Origin: Planctomycetales bacterium
GTDB taxonomy: Bacteria > Planctomycetota > Planctomycetia > Planctomycetales > Planctomycetaceae
Reading direction: 5' to 3'
DNA length: 7,687 nucleotides
Assembly (NCBI GenBank): GCA_020050375.1
Contig: JAGVKR010000725.1
Coordinates: 1 to 7,687, forward strand
Below the pieces are notes generated by a model. It was not told where the DNA came from. It did no database searches and was given only the letters and a program-made list of their open reading frames with translations. This document shows, piece after piece, positions 1-5,114 of this stretch (its first letter is position 1; every line of letters starts with the position of its first letter). The translations under genes and the position numbers were made by a program.

Positions 1-207
1 GGCGGCCCGGCCGGAGTTCAGGCGCTGGGACACAGCATGAACATCTCGGCCGACACGCTGGAAGACGAAGTCGAGCCGTTCCTTTTGCGCTGCGGCCTGC
101 TCCAGCGGACCCCGCGCGGGCGAATGGCGACGGCCGCCACGTTTGCGCACCTGAACATCCCTTTGCCGGAACCCGATGGCGAGGCCGGGCAGGGGCGGCT
201 GTTCTGA
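1..207 (+). CDS. ruvB: RuvB Holliday-junction branch-migration helicase, C-terminal fragment
   Basis: The reading frame is open from the first base and ends at TGA 205-207, giving the last 68 residues; the start lies outside the window. The fragment matches the C-terminal winged-helix domain of RuvB: it opens with GGPAGVQAL, continues with a segment ending in [20 protein letters not shown], and closes with a short Pro/Gly-rich tail. The [10 protein letters not shown] motif is a RuvB hallmark. In the family, RuvB is the AAA+ motor that with RuvA drives branch migration of Holliday junctions in cytoplasmic recombination repair, and this domain contacts DNA. It is convergent with tpx. The ATPase domains cannot be checked because they are off the window. 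I am confident of the family. Confidence 0.93.
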   Translation, partial: GGPAGVQALGHSMNISADTLEDEVEPFLLRCGLLQRTPRGRMATAATFAHLNIPLPEPDGEAGQGRLF

Positions 208-241
208 GCGGCGTGTGAGAGAGGGCGTGTGAATTCTCGTA

Positions 242-261
242 GTGTGGACTTCAGTCCACAC
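242..261. repeat. Perfect 20-bp palindrome (9-bp arms, 2-nt centre)
   Basis: GTGTGGACT-TC-AGTCCACAC is an exact inverted repeat. As RNA it could form an 8-bp stem with a TTCA tetraloop. Nearby sequence adds related copies. GCGTGTGA occurs directly at 211-218 and 225-232, and GCGTGTG is inverted at 257-263. CTTCAGTC (249-256) is answered by GACTGAAG (280-287), and GTAGT (239-243) by ACTAC (293-297). The cluster resembles a dispersed REP-like intergenic element more than a terminator, since no T-tract follows. The genome-wide copy number is unknown from this window. Confidence 0.55.
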
Positions 262-326
262 GCGATGATGTATCGTGTTGACTGAAGGCAAGACTACAGG
301 TTGTCTCTCTGCGAACGGGCCAAAGA

Positions 327-361
327 GAAAACCCCGGCAGCATATGGCGGCCAGGGTTTTC
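327..361. terminator. Candidate bidirectional terminator hairpin between convergent ruvB and tpx
   Basis: GAAAACCC (327-334) pairs perfectly with GGGTTTTC (354-361), and GGC (336-338) with GCC (350-352) inside after one mismatch. The A-rich left arm and T-rich right arm give a U-run for transcripts from either side. That suits a site shared by ruvB (+) and tpx (-). The U-runs are only four long and lie within the stem, so efficiency is uncertain. A second hairpin, GGGGGC (386-391) with GCCCCC (396-401) and loop TGAC, lies closer to the tpx stop but has no T-tract. Confidence 0.45.
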
Positions 362-415
362 GTCGCGCTGGTAGGGGACGCTTCAGGGGGCTGACGCCCC
401 CCGCTCGCCTGGGGG

Positions 416-931
416 TTACTTCGCTGCGGCGAGAGCTGCGTCGTAGTTGGGCTCGTTGGCGATTTCCGAAACGTACTCGACGTGCTTGATCTTGTTGTCG
501 GCGCCGATCACGAAAATCGCGCGGGCCAGGCAGCGATCGAGCGCGCCGCCCTTGATCAGCACGCCGTAATCTTCACCGAACTTCGTGCAGCGATGGGCGC
601 TCAGGGCCGTCACGTTTTCGACCCCTTCCGCTCCGCACCAGCGCTTCTGGCCGAAGGGGAGATCCATGCTCACGACCAGCACCTGAACGTTCGGCAGTCC
701 TTTGACCCGGTCATTGAAGAGCTTGGTTTCTTTGTGGCAGACGGGGGTATCGAGCGACGGAATGGCGGCGACGATCCGAGCCTTGCCCGCCGATGCCGCG
801 AGCGTCACATCCTTGAGGTCGGCTCCCTGGAGCGAAAAGTCGGGGGCCGCGTCCCCAACTTTCAACTGCGGACCTGCCAAATCGACCGGATTTCCCTTGA
901 GCGTGACCGCTCCTTTGCGGATGTCTGCCAT
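416..931 (-). CDS. tpx: Thiol peroxidase (Tpx, atypical 2-Cys peroxiredoxin)
   Basis: 171 aa, close to the usual 165-170 aa. Tpx enzymes reduce hydrogen peroxide and alkyl hydroperoxides in the cytoplasm (periplasmic in some reports), using thioredoxin as electron donor. The peroxidatic motif PSLDTPVC places the catalytic cysteine at C65 with T62, and the resolving cysteine is C99 in RWCGAEG. R137 (LARAIFVI) fits the conserved active-site arginine, and the end (EIANEPNYDAAL) matches the Tpx C-terminus. The start at 931 was chosen because AAGGGA sits about 9 nt upstream of MADIRKG and homology begins there; an open frame runs further up to 1075 without Tpx-like sequence. Two further cysteines (C115, C134) are present. 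It is monocistronic, divergent from mnmG and convergent with ruvB. Confidence 0.95.
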   Translation of the reverse strand: MADIRKGAVTLKGNPVDLAGPQLKVGDAAPDFSLQGADLKDVTLAASAGKARIVAAIPSLDTPVCHKETKLFNDRVKGLPNVQVLVVSMDLPFGQKRWCGAEGVENVTALSAHRCTKFGEDYGVLIKGGALDRCLARAIFVIGADNKIKHVEYVSEIANEPNYDAALAAAK

Positions 932-983
932 CGTTCTATTCCCTTCATCAAGGTGGTTGGATAACAATACGAGTGTTGCCCGG

Positions 984-1012
984 AGTATCGGAGGAACGGC
1001 GGTGAGATTCAA
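984..1012 (-). promoter_or_regulatory. Candidate sigma-70 promoter for tpx
   Basis: Read on the minus strand, TTGAAT (1012-1007) and GATACT (989-984) are separated by exactly 17 nt, each matching 4 of 6 consensus positions. The predicted transcript would start near 977 and leave a leader of about 45 nt before the tpx ATG at 931. No peroxide-regulator (OxyR or PerR) site was convincingly seen. The call rests on spacing and position only. Confidence 0.35.
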
Positions 1013-1035
1013 GCGTCGATAGGGTGGCGAAGAGG

Positions 1036-1060
1036 CAAGCATTGCGAGCGACATTGCTTG
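1036..1060. repeat. Imperfect inverted repeat in the tpx/mnmG divergent gap
   Basis: CAAGCATTG (1036-1044) and CATTGCTTG (1052-1060) form arms with 8 of 9 pairs; six outer pairs are perfect. CATTGC also occurs twice as a direct repeat (1040-1045 and 1052-1057). Lying between divergent genes, this could be a regulator site, or it could be chance. Confidence 0.3.
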
Positions 1061-1103
1061 TACACTGCGTCGCACGATCGATTGAGAATCATCGCATCTT
1101 GCG

Positions 1104-1120
1104 TGAACGAACGTCGTTCA
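1104..1120. promoter_or_regulatory. Perfect 17-bp palindrome upstream of mnmG, operator-like
   Basis: TGAACGA-ACG-TCGTTCA is an exact inverted repeat with a 3-nt centre, 60 bp before the mnmG start. It could be a dimeric repressor operator or a small hairpin in the mnmG leader. Its core GAAC-N3-GTTC resembles a Gram-positive LexA box, but the spacing is 3 instead of 4, so I do not assign it to LexA. Confidence 0.35.
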
Positions 1121-1180
1121 TGCTCAACCAGGTTTTCGCCGCGGCTTGCCCTTTTCGCGTTTTCCCGCTGACGGACTCGA

Positions 1181-3013
1181 ATGACTGCATCGACCATTTA
1201 CGATTTTGACGTCGTCGTCGTTGGAGCCGGGCACGCCGGTTGCGAGGCGGCGCTTGCCGCCGCCCGGATTGGAGCCAGAACTGCGCTGCTCACAATGAGT
1301 TGCGACACCGTGGGAGCGATGAGCTGCAATCCGGCCATCGGGGGGATTGCCAAAGGACAGATTGTCCGCGAGATCGACGCGCTGGGGGGTGAGATGGGGC
1401 GGGCCATCGACGCCACCGGCATTCAGTTTCGCATGCTCAATCGGGGGAAGGGGCCGGCCATGCACAGCCCCCGCGCCCAGGCGGATAAGAAGGCGTATCA
1501 GTTTTACATGAAGCAGGCCGTCGAGCAGCAGGAAAACCTGACCCTCCGGCAGGAACTGGTCGAAGGTCTGGTGGTGGAGCAGGGGGCGATCACCGGCGTG
1601 CGAGTCCGCGGCGATGCGCTGTATCGCGCCCCGGCGGTCGTGCTGACCACGGGGACGTTTCTGCAGGCGCTCATGCACACCGGCGAGGCCAAAACCGCCG
1701 GCGGACGCGCCGGTGAAGGGACCAGCGGCGGAATCTCGCAATCGCTGGCGGATCTGGGTTTCGAGCTGTCGCGCTTCAAAACAGGAACTCCGGCGCGCTT
1801 GAACGGGCGAACGATCGACTATGCGGCCCTCACCGTTCAGCCGGGGGACGACGATCCGCAGCCATTTTCGTTTCTCACCGAACGCATCGCGCAGACCCAG
1901 ATCAACTGCTGGTTGACCGAAACCAATGGATCAGTCCACGATCTCATCCGGGCGAACCTGCATCGGGCGCCGATGTACAGCGGTCAGATCCAATCGACCG
2001 GACCGCGCTATTGCCCCTCTATTGAGGACAAGGTGGTTCGATTCGCCGACAAGAGCTCGCATCAGATCTTTCTCGAACCCGAAGGACGGAACACGCTTGA
2101 GGTCTATTGCAACGGGATTTCGACCAGCCTCCCGCGCGACGTGCAGGAGCAGATGATTCGCTCGATCCGCGGGCTCGAGCGGGCCGACATCATGCGGTTC
2201 GGGTATGCCGTCGAGTACGATTTCGCTCCGCCAACCCAGTTGCACCCTACGCTCGAAACGAAGCGCGTCTCGGGTTTGTATTTTGCCGGTCAGATCAACG
2301 GCACCACGGGCTACGAAGAGGCGGCGGGGCAGGGGCTTTGGGGGGGGGTCAACGCGGCCCTCAAGCTTTCGGGAAAACCGCCGTTATTGCTAGATCGAAA
2401 CGAAGCCTATCTGGGGGTGTTGATTGACGATCTGGTCACCAAGGGAGTCGATGAGCCCTACCGCATGTTCACGTCTCGGGCCGAGTATCGCCTGCTGCTG
2501 CGTCACGACAATGCCGATCGTCGGTTGACGCCAGTCGGGTGGCGTGTGGGGACCGTGTCAGCCGACCGCTGGGCGCGATTGCAGAGGCACGATGCCGAGA
2601 TTGCTCGCGGGGCCGAGCGGCTGGCCGCCCGCTTTCACCAGGGGGCCTCATTGCAGCAGTTTCTAAGGCGCCCCGAAACCACCTGGTCGGAGCTCTGTTC
2701 CCTTTGCCCGGAGGTGGCTGCGCTCGAGCTATCTCCATTGGCAGGGCAGCAGTTGTCGGTCGAAGCGAAATACGCCGGCTACATTCGTCGACAGCAGTCG
2801 ATGATTGACCGGCAGGATCAGATCGAAATGCTGTCGATTCCGGCCCATTTCGACTATTCTGCCGTCCGGCAATTGCGGGCCGAAGCCAAGCAAAAACTGG
2901 CGCGGATTCAGCCTCGAAATCTCGGGCAGGCCAGCCGCATCAGCGGAATCACACCGGCGGATATCGCAATTCTGATGCTCTACGTCCGCGAGCCGCACCG
3001 TCTTACGCTGTAA
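1181..3013 (+). CDS. mnmG: MnmG (GidA), tRNA U34 carboxymethylaminomethyl-modifying FAD enzyme
   Basis: 610 aa, slightly shorter than the usual ~620-630. In the family, MnmG works with the GTPase MnmE to install the (carboxymethyl)aminomethyl group on wobble uridine 34 of certain tRNAs, using FAD, NADH and methylene-tetrahydrofolate. The Rossmann FAD motif [10 protein letters not shown] is at residues 15-24, and [12 protein letters not shown] with C49 follows. The GidA signature [11 protein letters not shown] with C278 starts at 274, and the second signature [17 protein letters not shown] is at 369-385. [20 protein letters not shown] (431-450) and the C-terminal [14 protein letters not shown] helix region complete the fold. 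C49 and C278 correspond to the two conserved cysteines of the family. The second signature continues LWGGVNA where LIAGINA is usual, a mild variation. The Shine-Dalgarno is weak. MnmE is not in the window. Confidence 0.97.
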   Translation: MTASTIYDFDVVVVGAGHAGCEAALAAARIGARTALLTMSCDTVGAMSCNPAIGGIAKGQIVREIDALGGEMGRAIDATGIQFRMLNRGKGPAMHSPRAQADKKAYQFYMKQAVEQQENLTLRQELVEGLVVEQGAITGVRVRGDALYRAPAVVLTTGTFLQALMHTGEAKTAGGRAGEGTSGGISQSLADLGFELSRFKTGTPARLNGRTIDYAALTVQPGDDDPQPFSFLTERIAQTQINCWLTETNGSVHDLIRANLHRAPMYSGQIQSTGPRYCPSIEDKVVRFADKSSHQIFLEPEGRNTLEVYCNGISTSLPRDVQEQMIRSIRGLERADIMRFGYAVEYDFAPPTQLHPTLETKRVSGLYFAGQINGTTGYEEAAGQGLWGGVNAALKLSGKPPLLLDRNEAYLGVLIDDLVTKGVDEPYRMFTSRAEYRLLLRHDNADRRLTPVGWRVGTVSADRWARLQRHDAEIARGAERLAARFHQGASLQQFLRRPETTWSELCSLCPEVAALELSPLAGQQLSVEAKYAGYIRRQQSMIDRQDQIEMLSIPAHFDYSAVRQLRAEAKQKLARIQPRNLGQASRISGITPADIAILMLYVREPHRLTL

Positions 3014-3078
3014 ATTGTGTGGATTTCGGGTCTTGGGTTGCATCAACGCCTTCCGGCAATTGGCGATAATAACGCACC

Positions 3079-3106
3079 TTGACCAGCTTTGGAGACTGGA
3101 TATAAT
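3079..3106 (+). promoter_or_regulatory. Near-consensus sigma-70 promoter for the HTH/receiver gene
   Basis: TTGACC (3079-3084, 5 of 6) and a perfect TATAAT (3101-3106) are spaced by 16 nt. Transcription would start near 3113, leaving about 180 nt of leader before the ATG at 3293. This is the best promoter match in the window and suggests strong basal transcription of the regulator, independent of mnmG. Confidence 0.7.
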
Positions 3107-3121
3107 CGGCACCCGTGGTAA

Positions 3122-3180
3122 GATCGGTAAAGTCAGACGGTGGTGAATTTCGATGGATCGACCAATCTGCGTTACCGATC
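3122..3180 (+). promoter_or_regulatory. Nested stem structure in the leader of the HTH/receiver gene
   Basis: GATCGGTAA (3122-3130) and TTACCGATC (3172-3180) are perfect complements. Inside them CAGA (3134-3137) pairs with TCTG (3166-3169), and TGGT (3141-3144) with ACCA (3161-3164), all compatible with one extended stem. It begins about 10 nt after the predicted transcript start, so it would be a 5'-end RNA structure. It does not match any riboswitch class I know. Chance pairing or a DNA operator pair remains possible. Confidence 0.35.
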
Positions 3181-3296
3181 GCAACGCTCTGTTGTCGTGC
3201 CACGGAGGTAGATTCCCGCATTGCCGTTCGGCCGTGCGAATAGTCTTGAGCACATCGGCTTCCATGTGGTCGTCGAGAGAAAGGGATGTTCTATGA
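3153..3296 (+). CDS. Possible 47-aa leader ORF overlapping the regulator start (ATGA)
   Basis: An uninterrupted frame of 47 codons begins at ATG 3153 and ends at TGA 3294-3296, overlapping the ATG of the next gene (3293-3295) as ATGA, the classic arrangement for translational coupling. GGTGGTG (3139-3145) sits about 7 nt before the start as a possible ribosome site, and part of it would be sequestered by the leader stem. The peptide is basic and contains CHGGRFPHC at residues 16-24, but I recognise no family. A frame of this length can easily occur by chance at this GC content, so it is a weak call. Confidence 0.2.
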   Translation: MDRPICVTDRNALLSCHGGRFPHCRSAVRIVLSTSASMWSSRERDVL

Positions 3297-3883
3297 GCAA
3301 CATGAAAACGGTGTACACGACAGGTGAGGCCGCACGGATCTGCAAGGTCAGCCAGCAGACGATCATTCGCTGCTTTGACTCAGGTCAACTCAAGGGCTTC
3401 CGTGTTCCGGGTTCCAAGTTCCGGCGGATCCCGCGGGACATCCTGTTCAAGTTCATGAAAGACAACAGCATCCCCACGGATGCTCTCGAAAGCGGCAAAC
3501 GCAAAGCGCTCGTCGTCGATGACGACGAAGAGCTCGTCGAGCTGATTCGCGACCACCTCGAATCCGACGGTCGGTTCGAAGTGCGGATCGCCACGAACGG
3601 TTTCGATGCCGGCATGATGGTTCGCGAATACCATCCCGACGTGGTGGTGCTCGACGTCATGCTCCCCGATATCAACGGCAAAGAGGTCTGCCAGCGGATC
3701 AAGAACGACCCGGCTTTGAGCGATGTGCGGGTGATTTGCATCAGCGGCATGGTCGAGGAAGACAAGATCGCCGACCTGATGACCTCGGGCGCCAACGAAT
3801 TCCTGCAGAAGCCGTTCGAGGTCGAGCAGCTCGTCGAGCTGATGTGCAAGCAACTCGACGTCGAGCCGATCGCTGCCAGGTAG
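3293..3883 (+). CDS. Excisionase-type HTH plus response-regulator receiver fusion protein
   Basis: 196 aa. Residues about 5-56 form an excisionase/MerR-like winged HTH (HTH_17 type): YTTGEAARICKVSQQTIIR, then a wing ending in VPGSKFRRIPRDIL. After a short linker, residues about 70-190 form a CheY-like receiver. Its acid pocket is D76-D78, the phosphoacceptor D121 (VVLDVMLPD), the switch serine S151 (CISG) and the conserved lysine K173 (LQKPF). All residues needed for phosphorylation are present. DNA binding precedes the receiver, the reverse of OmpR- or NarL-type regulators. Start 3293 was chosen because AAGGGA (3281-3286) lies 6 nt upstream; a longer frame from 3221 adds non-conserved residues, and ATG 3302 is an alternative. 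It ends with tandem TAG codons and is followed by a terminator and a kinase gene. Target genes are unknown. Confidence 0.88.
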   Translation: MSNMKTVYTTGEAARICKVSQQTIIRCFDSGQLKGFRVPGSKFRRIPRDILFKFMKDNSIPTDALESGKRKALVVDDDEELVELIRDHLESDGRFEVRIATNGFDAGMMVREYHPDVVVLDVMLPDINGKEVCQRIKNDPALSDVRVICISGMVEEDKIADLMTSGANEFLQKPFEVEQLVELMCKQLDVEPIAAR

Positions 3884-3916
3884 TAGAATCCACGCGTAAC
3901 GTGTTGTGTATTCCGA

Positions 3917-3943
3917 CGCCCGGTTGCTGCAAGCAGCCGGGCG
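3917..3943 (+). terminator. Rho-independent-like terminator after the HTH/receiver gene
   Basis: CGCCCGG (3917-3923) pairs perfectly with CCGGGCG (3937-3943). The inner TTGCT and AGCAG extend this to a 12-pair stem (one G-U) around a 3-nt GCA loop. The following TTTGCGTT is a short, interrupted T-tract. Position 34 nt after the stop fits termination or attenuation before the kinase gene. The stem is strong; the tail is weak. Confidence 0.65.
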
Positions 3944-4016
3944 TTTGCGTTCCATCGCCGGCATTGGGAGATCGGTTTCGAAAGCGACGCCATTGATCGC
4001 TTGAAAACGGAGCCAG

Positions 4017-4784
4017 GTGAAGCTCGAGAGGCACTGGACATTGACCGGATCGAGAGATTCTTCCGAACAAGCCGATTTCGAGCGCGAGCTCGAATCGGCA
4101 AAGCTCCGCGCGCTGGCCGAGTTCGCTGCCGGGGCAGGGCACGAGATCAATAATCCCGTGGCCACGATCGTGGGCTACGTGCAGCAACTGCTGGCGGACG
4201 AGACCGATCCCGATCGTCGCCATGCGCTGGCAACAATCGGCGGACAGGCTTACCGGATTCGCGACATGATCGGCGATGTGATGCTGTTCGCGCGCCCGCC
4301 GCAGCCCCGTCCCGAAACACTCGAGCTGGAGGGAGTCTGCCGCGAGATTGCGCAGAAGCACCAGAATGACTCCGCCGCGATTGGCTGTGCGTTGATTGTT
4401 GAAGCGCCCGTCCCGGTGCCGGTGTACGCCGATCCCGTCCAACTGCGCGTCGCGATCAGTGCCCTTGTTCGAAATGCTCTGGAAGCGATCGCACATGAGG
4501 GGCGGATTCTGATCTCGGTCTCCACCGACGTCGATGAAGCGGGGACGAGCTGGGCCGTGCTCAAAGTCACCGACAACGGGCACGGTCTCTCGGAAATCGA
4601 CCGGGAACATCTGTTCGATCCCTTTTACTCCGGCCGTCAGGCGGGACGCGGGTTGGGATTCGGTCTTTCGAAAGCCTGGCGGATCATCACGCGGCACGGA
4701 GGACGCATCGAGGTTGAATCGATTCCCGAAGGCGGGGTCGCATTCACAGTCCATTGGCCGACGAGCCCGCCAGTGCCAACGTGA
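4017..4784 (+). CDS. Soluble sensorless histidine kinase
   Basis: 255 aa with no transmembrane segment, signal peptide or PAS domain; only about 20 residues precede the dimerisation helix. The H-box is AGAGHEINNPVATI with phosphoacceptor H42. The catalytic domain carries the N-box VRNALEAI (N153), the G1 box DNGHG (D186-G190), the F-box LFDPFYSG (199-206) and the G2 box GRGLGFGLSKAW (210-221), so it should be active. H-box wording and the FARP stretch after the helix resemble NtrB-like kinases. The start is GTG 4017 because an in-frame TGA at 4002-4004 forbids anything earlier and GGAG (4009-4012) lies 4 nt before it. The HTH/receiver protein upstream is the obvious candidate partner, but a terminator lies between. 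The signal input must come from another protein or a cytoplasmic cue. Confidence 0.88.
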   Translation: MKLERHWTLTGSRDSSEQADFERELESAKLRALAEFAAGAGHEINNPVATIVGYVQQLLADETDPDRRHALATIGGQAYRIRDMIGDVMLFARPPQPRPETLELEGVCREIAQKHQNDSAAIGCALIVEAPVPVPVYADPVQLRVAISALVRNALEAIAHEGRILISVSTDVDEAGTSWAVLKVTDNGHGLSEIDREHLFDPFYSGRQAGRGLGFGLSKAWRIITRHGGRIEVESIPEGGVAFTVHWPTSPPVPT

Positions 4785-4945
4785 CCGCCTTCGTCAGCCA
4801 GAAGGAACGCTCCCAACGGGCTGGCCCTCTTCGCCGCCCTCAACCACACTGAGCCCCCCACCGACCGGCAGGGACGTCAAAATCGCCACAAACAGTGACG
4901 GTGGGCTCGCTCACGGGGTTGACTCGGCTCCGATTGCCCCACTTC

Positions 4946-4974
4946 TTGGAATATCAGGCAGGCTGGGTTAAGAT
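4946..4974 (+). promoter_or_regulatory. Candidate sigma-70 promoter for the aldolase gene
   Basis: TTGGAA (4946-4951) and TAAGAT (4969-4974) are 17 nt apart, each matching 4 of 6 positions. Transcription would begin near 4981, with a leader of about 134 nt that contains the 11-bp inverted repeat. The match is moderate. Confidence 0.35.
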
Positions 4975-5033
4975 TTCCATTCCGCTTCCGGCTTGCCGAC
5001 GCGGGTTATGCATTATCCTTACGTGTTGCTGCT

Positions 5034-5065
5034 ACGGCACGTTCGTCGACGTTTGAACGTGCCGT
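5034..5065 (+). promoter_or_regulatory. Perfect 11-bp inverted repeat in the aldolase leader
   Basis: ACGGCACGTTC (5034-5044) and GAACGTGCCGT (5055-5065) are exact complements around a 10-nt centre, GTCGACGTTT, and an 8-bp palindrome CGTCGACG (5044-5051) straddles the left arm's end. It ends 49 nt before the aldolase ATG. It could be a dimeric regulator site or an RNA hairpin. No T-run follows, so a terminator is unlikely. Confidence 0.55.
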
Positions 5066-5114
5066 GCGGTCCCTCCCTCAGAGTCCTCCTGCGACCCTCC
5101 CAGGTATTTCTTCA

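Larger units (their letters stand above)
4785..5114. other. 330-bp non-coding gap between the kinase and aldolase genes
   Basis: No convincing gene or RNA was found here. A bulged inverted repeat pairs GAGCCC plus ACCG (4851-4863, with a 3-nt bulge) with CGGTGGGCTC (4899-4908). There is no clear terminator after the kinase: GCCAG (4797-4801) and CTGGC (4821-4825) could pair but lack a T-tract. The right half holds the promoter and inverted repeat listed separately. Confidence 0.5.

Noticed and set aside
386..401. GGGGGC/GCCCCC hairpin as the main tpx/ruvB terminator
   Set aside because: The stem is only 6 bp and has no T-tract on either strand; the hairpin at 327-361 is a better candidate.
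932..1075. N-terminal extension of tpx up to 1075
   Set aside because: The extra 48 residues are not Tpx-like, and a good ribosome site precedes the ATG at 931.
1104..1120. LexA (SOS) box upstream of mnmG
   Set aside because: The GAAC and GTTC halves are 3 nt apart instead of the 4 required by the Gram-positive type box, and mnmG is not an SOS gene.
3380..4165. Minus-strand frames of 261 and 238 codons opposite the HTH/receiver gene
   Set aside because: Their composition is low-complexity and mirrors the receiver-domain codons; the plus strand clearly encodes the real protein.
3741..4754. A long minus-strand frame of 337 codons opposite the kinase gene
   Set aside because: It lies antisense to a kinase with every catalytic box conserved, shows no recognisable domain, and is explained by high GC in the third codon positions.
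4919..4924. TTGACT as a -35 box for the aldolase gene
   Set aside because: No acceptable -10 box lies 16-18 nt downstream; the TTGGAA/TAAGAT pair nearby fits better.
5064..5114. GTG start for the aldolase at 5064
   Set aside because: It would begin inside the 11-bp inverted repeat, has no ribosome site, and adds residues outside the family's usual start.
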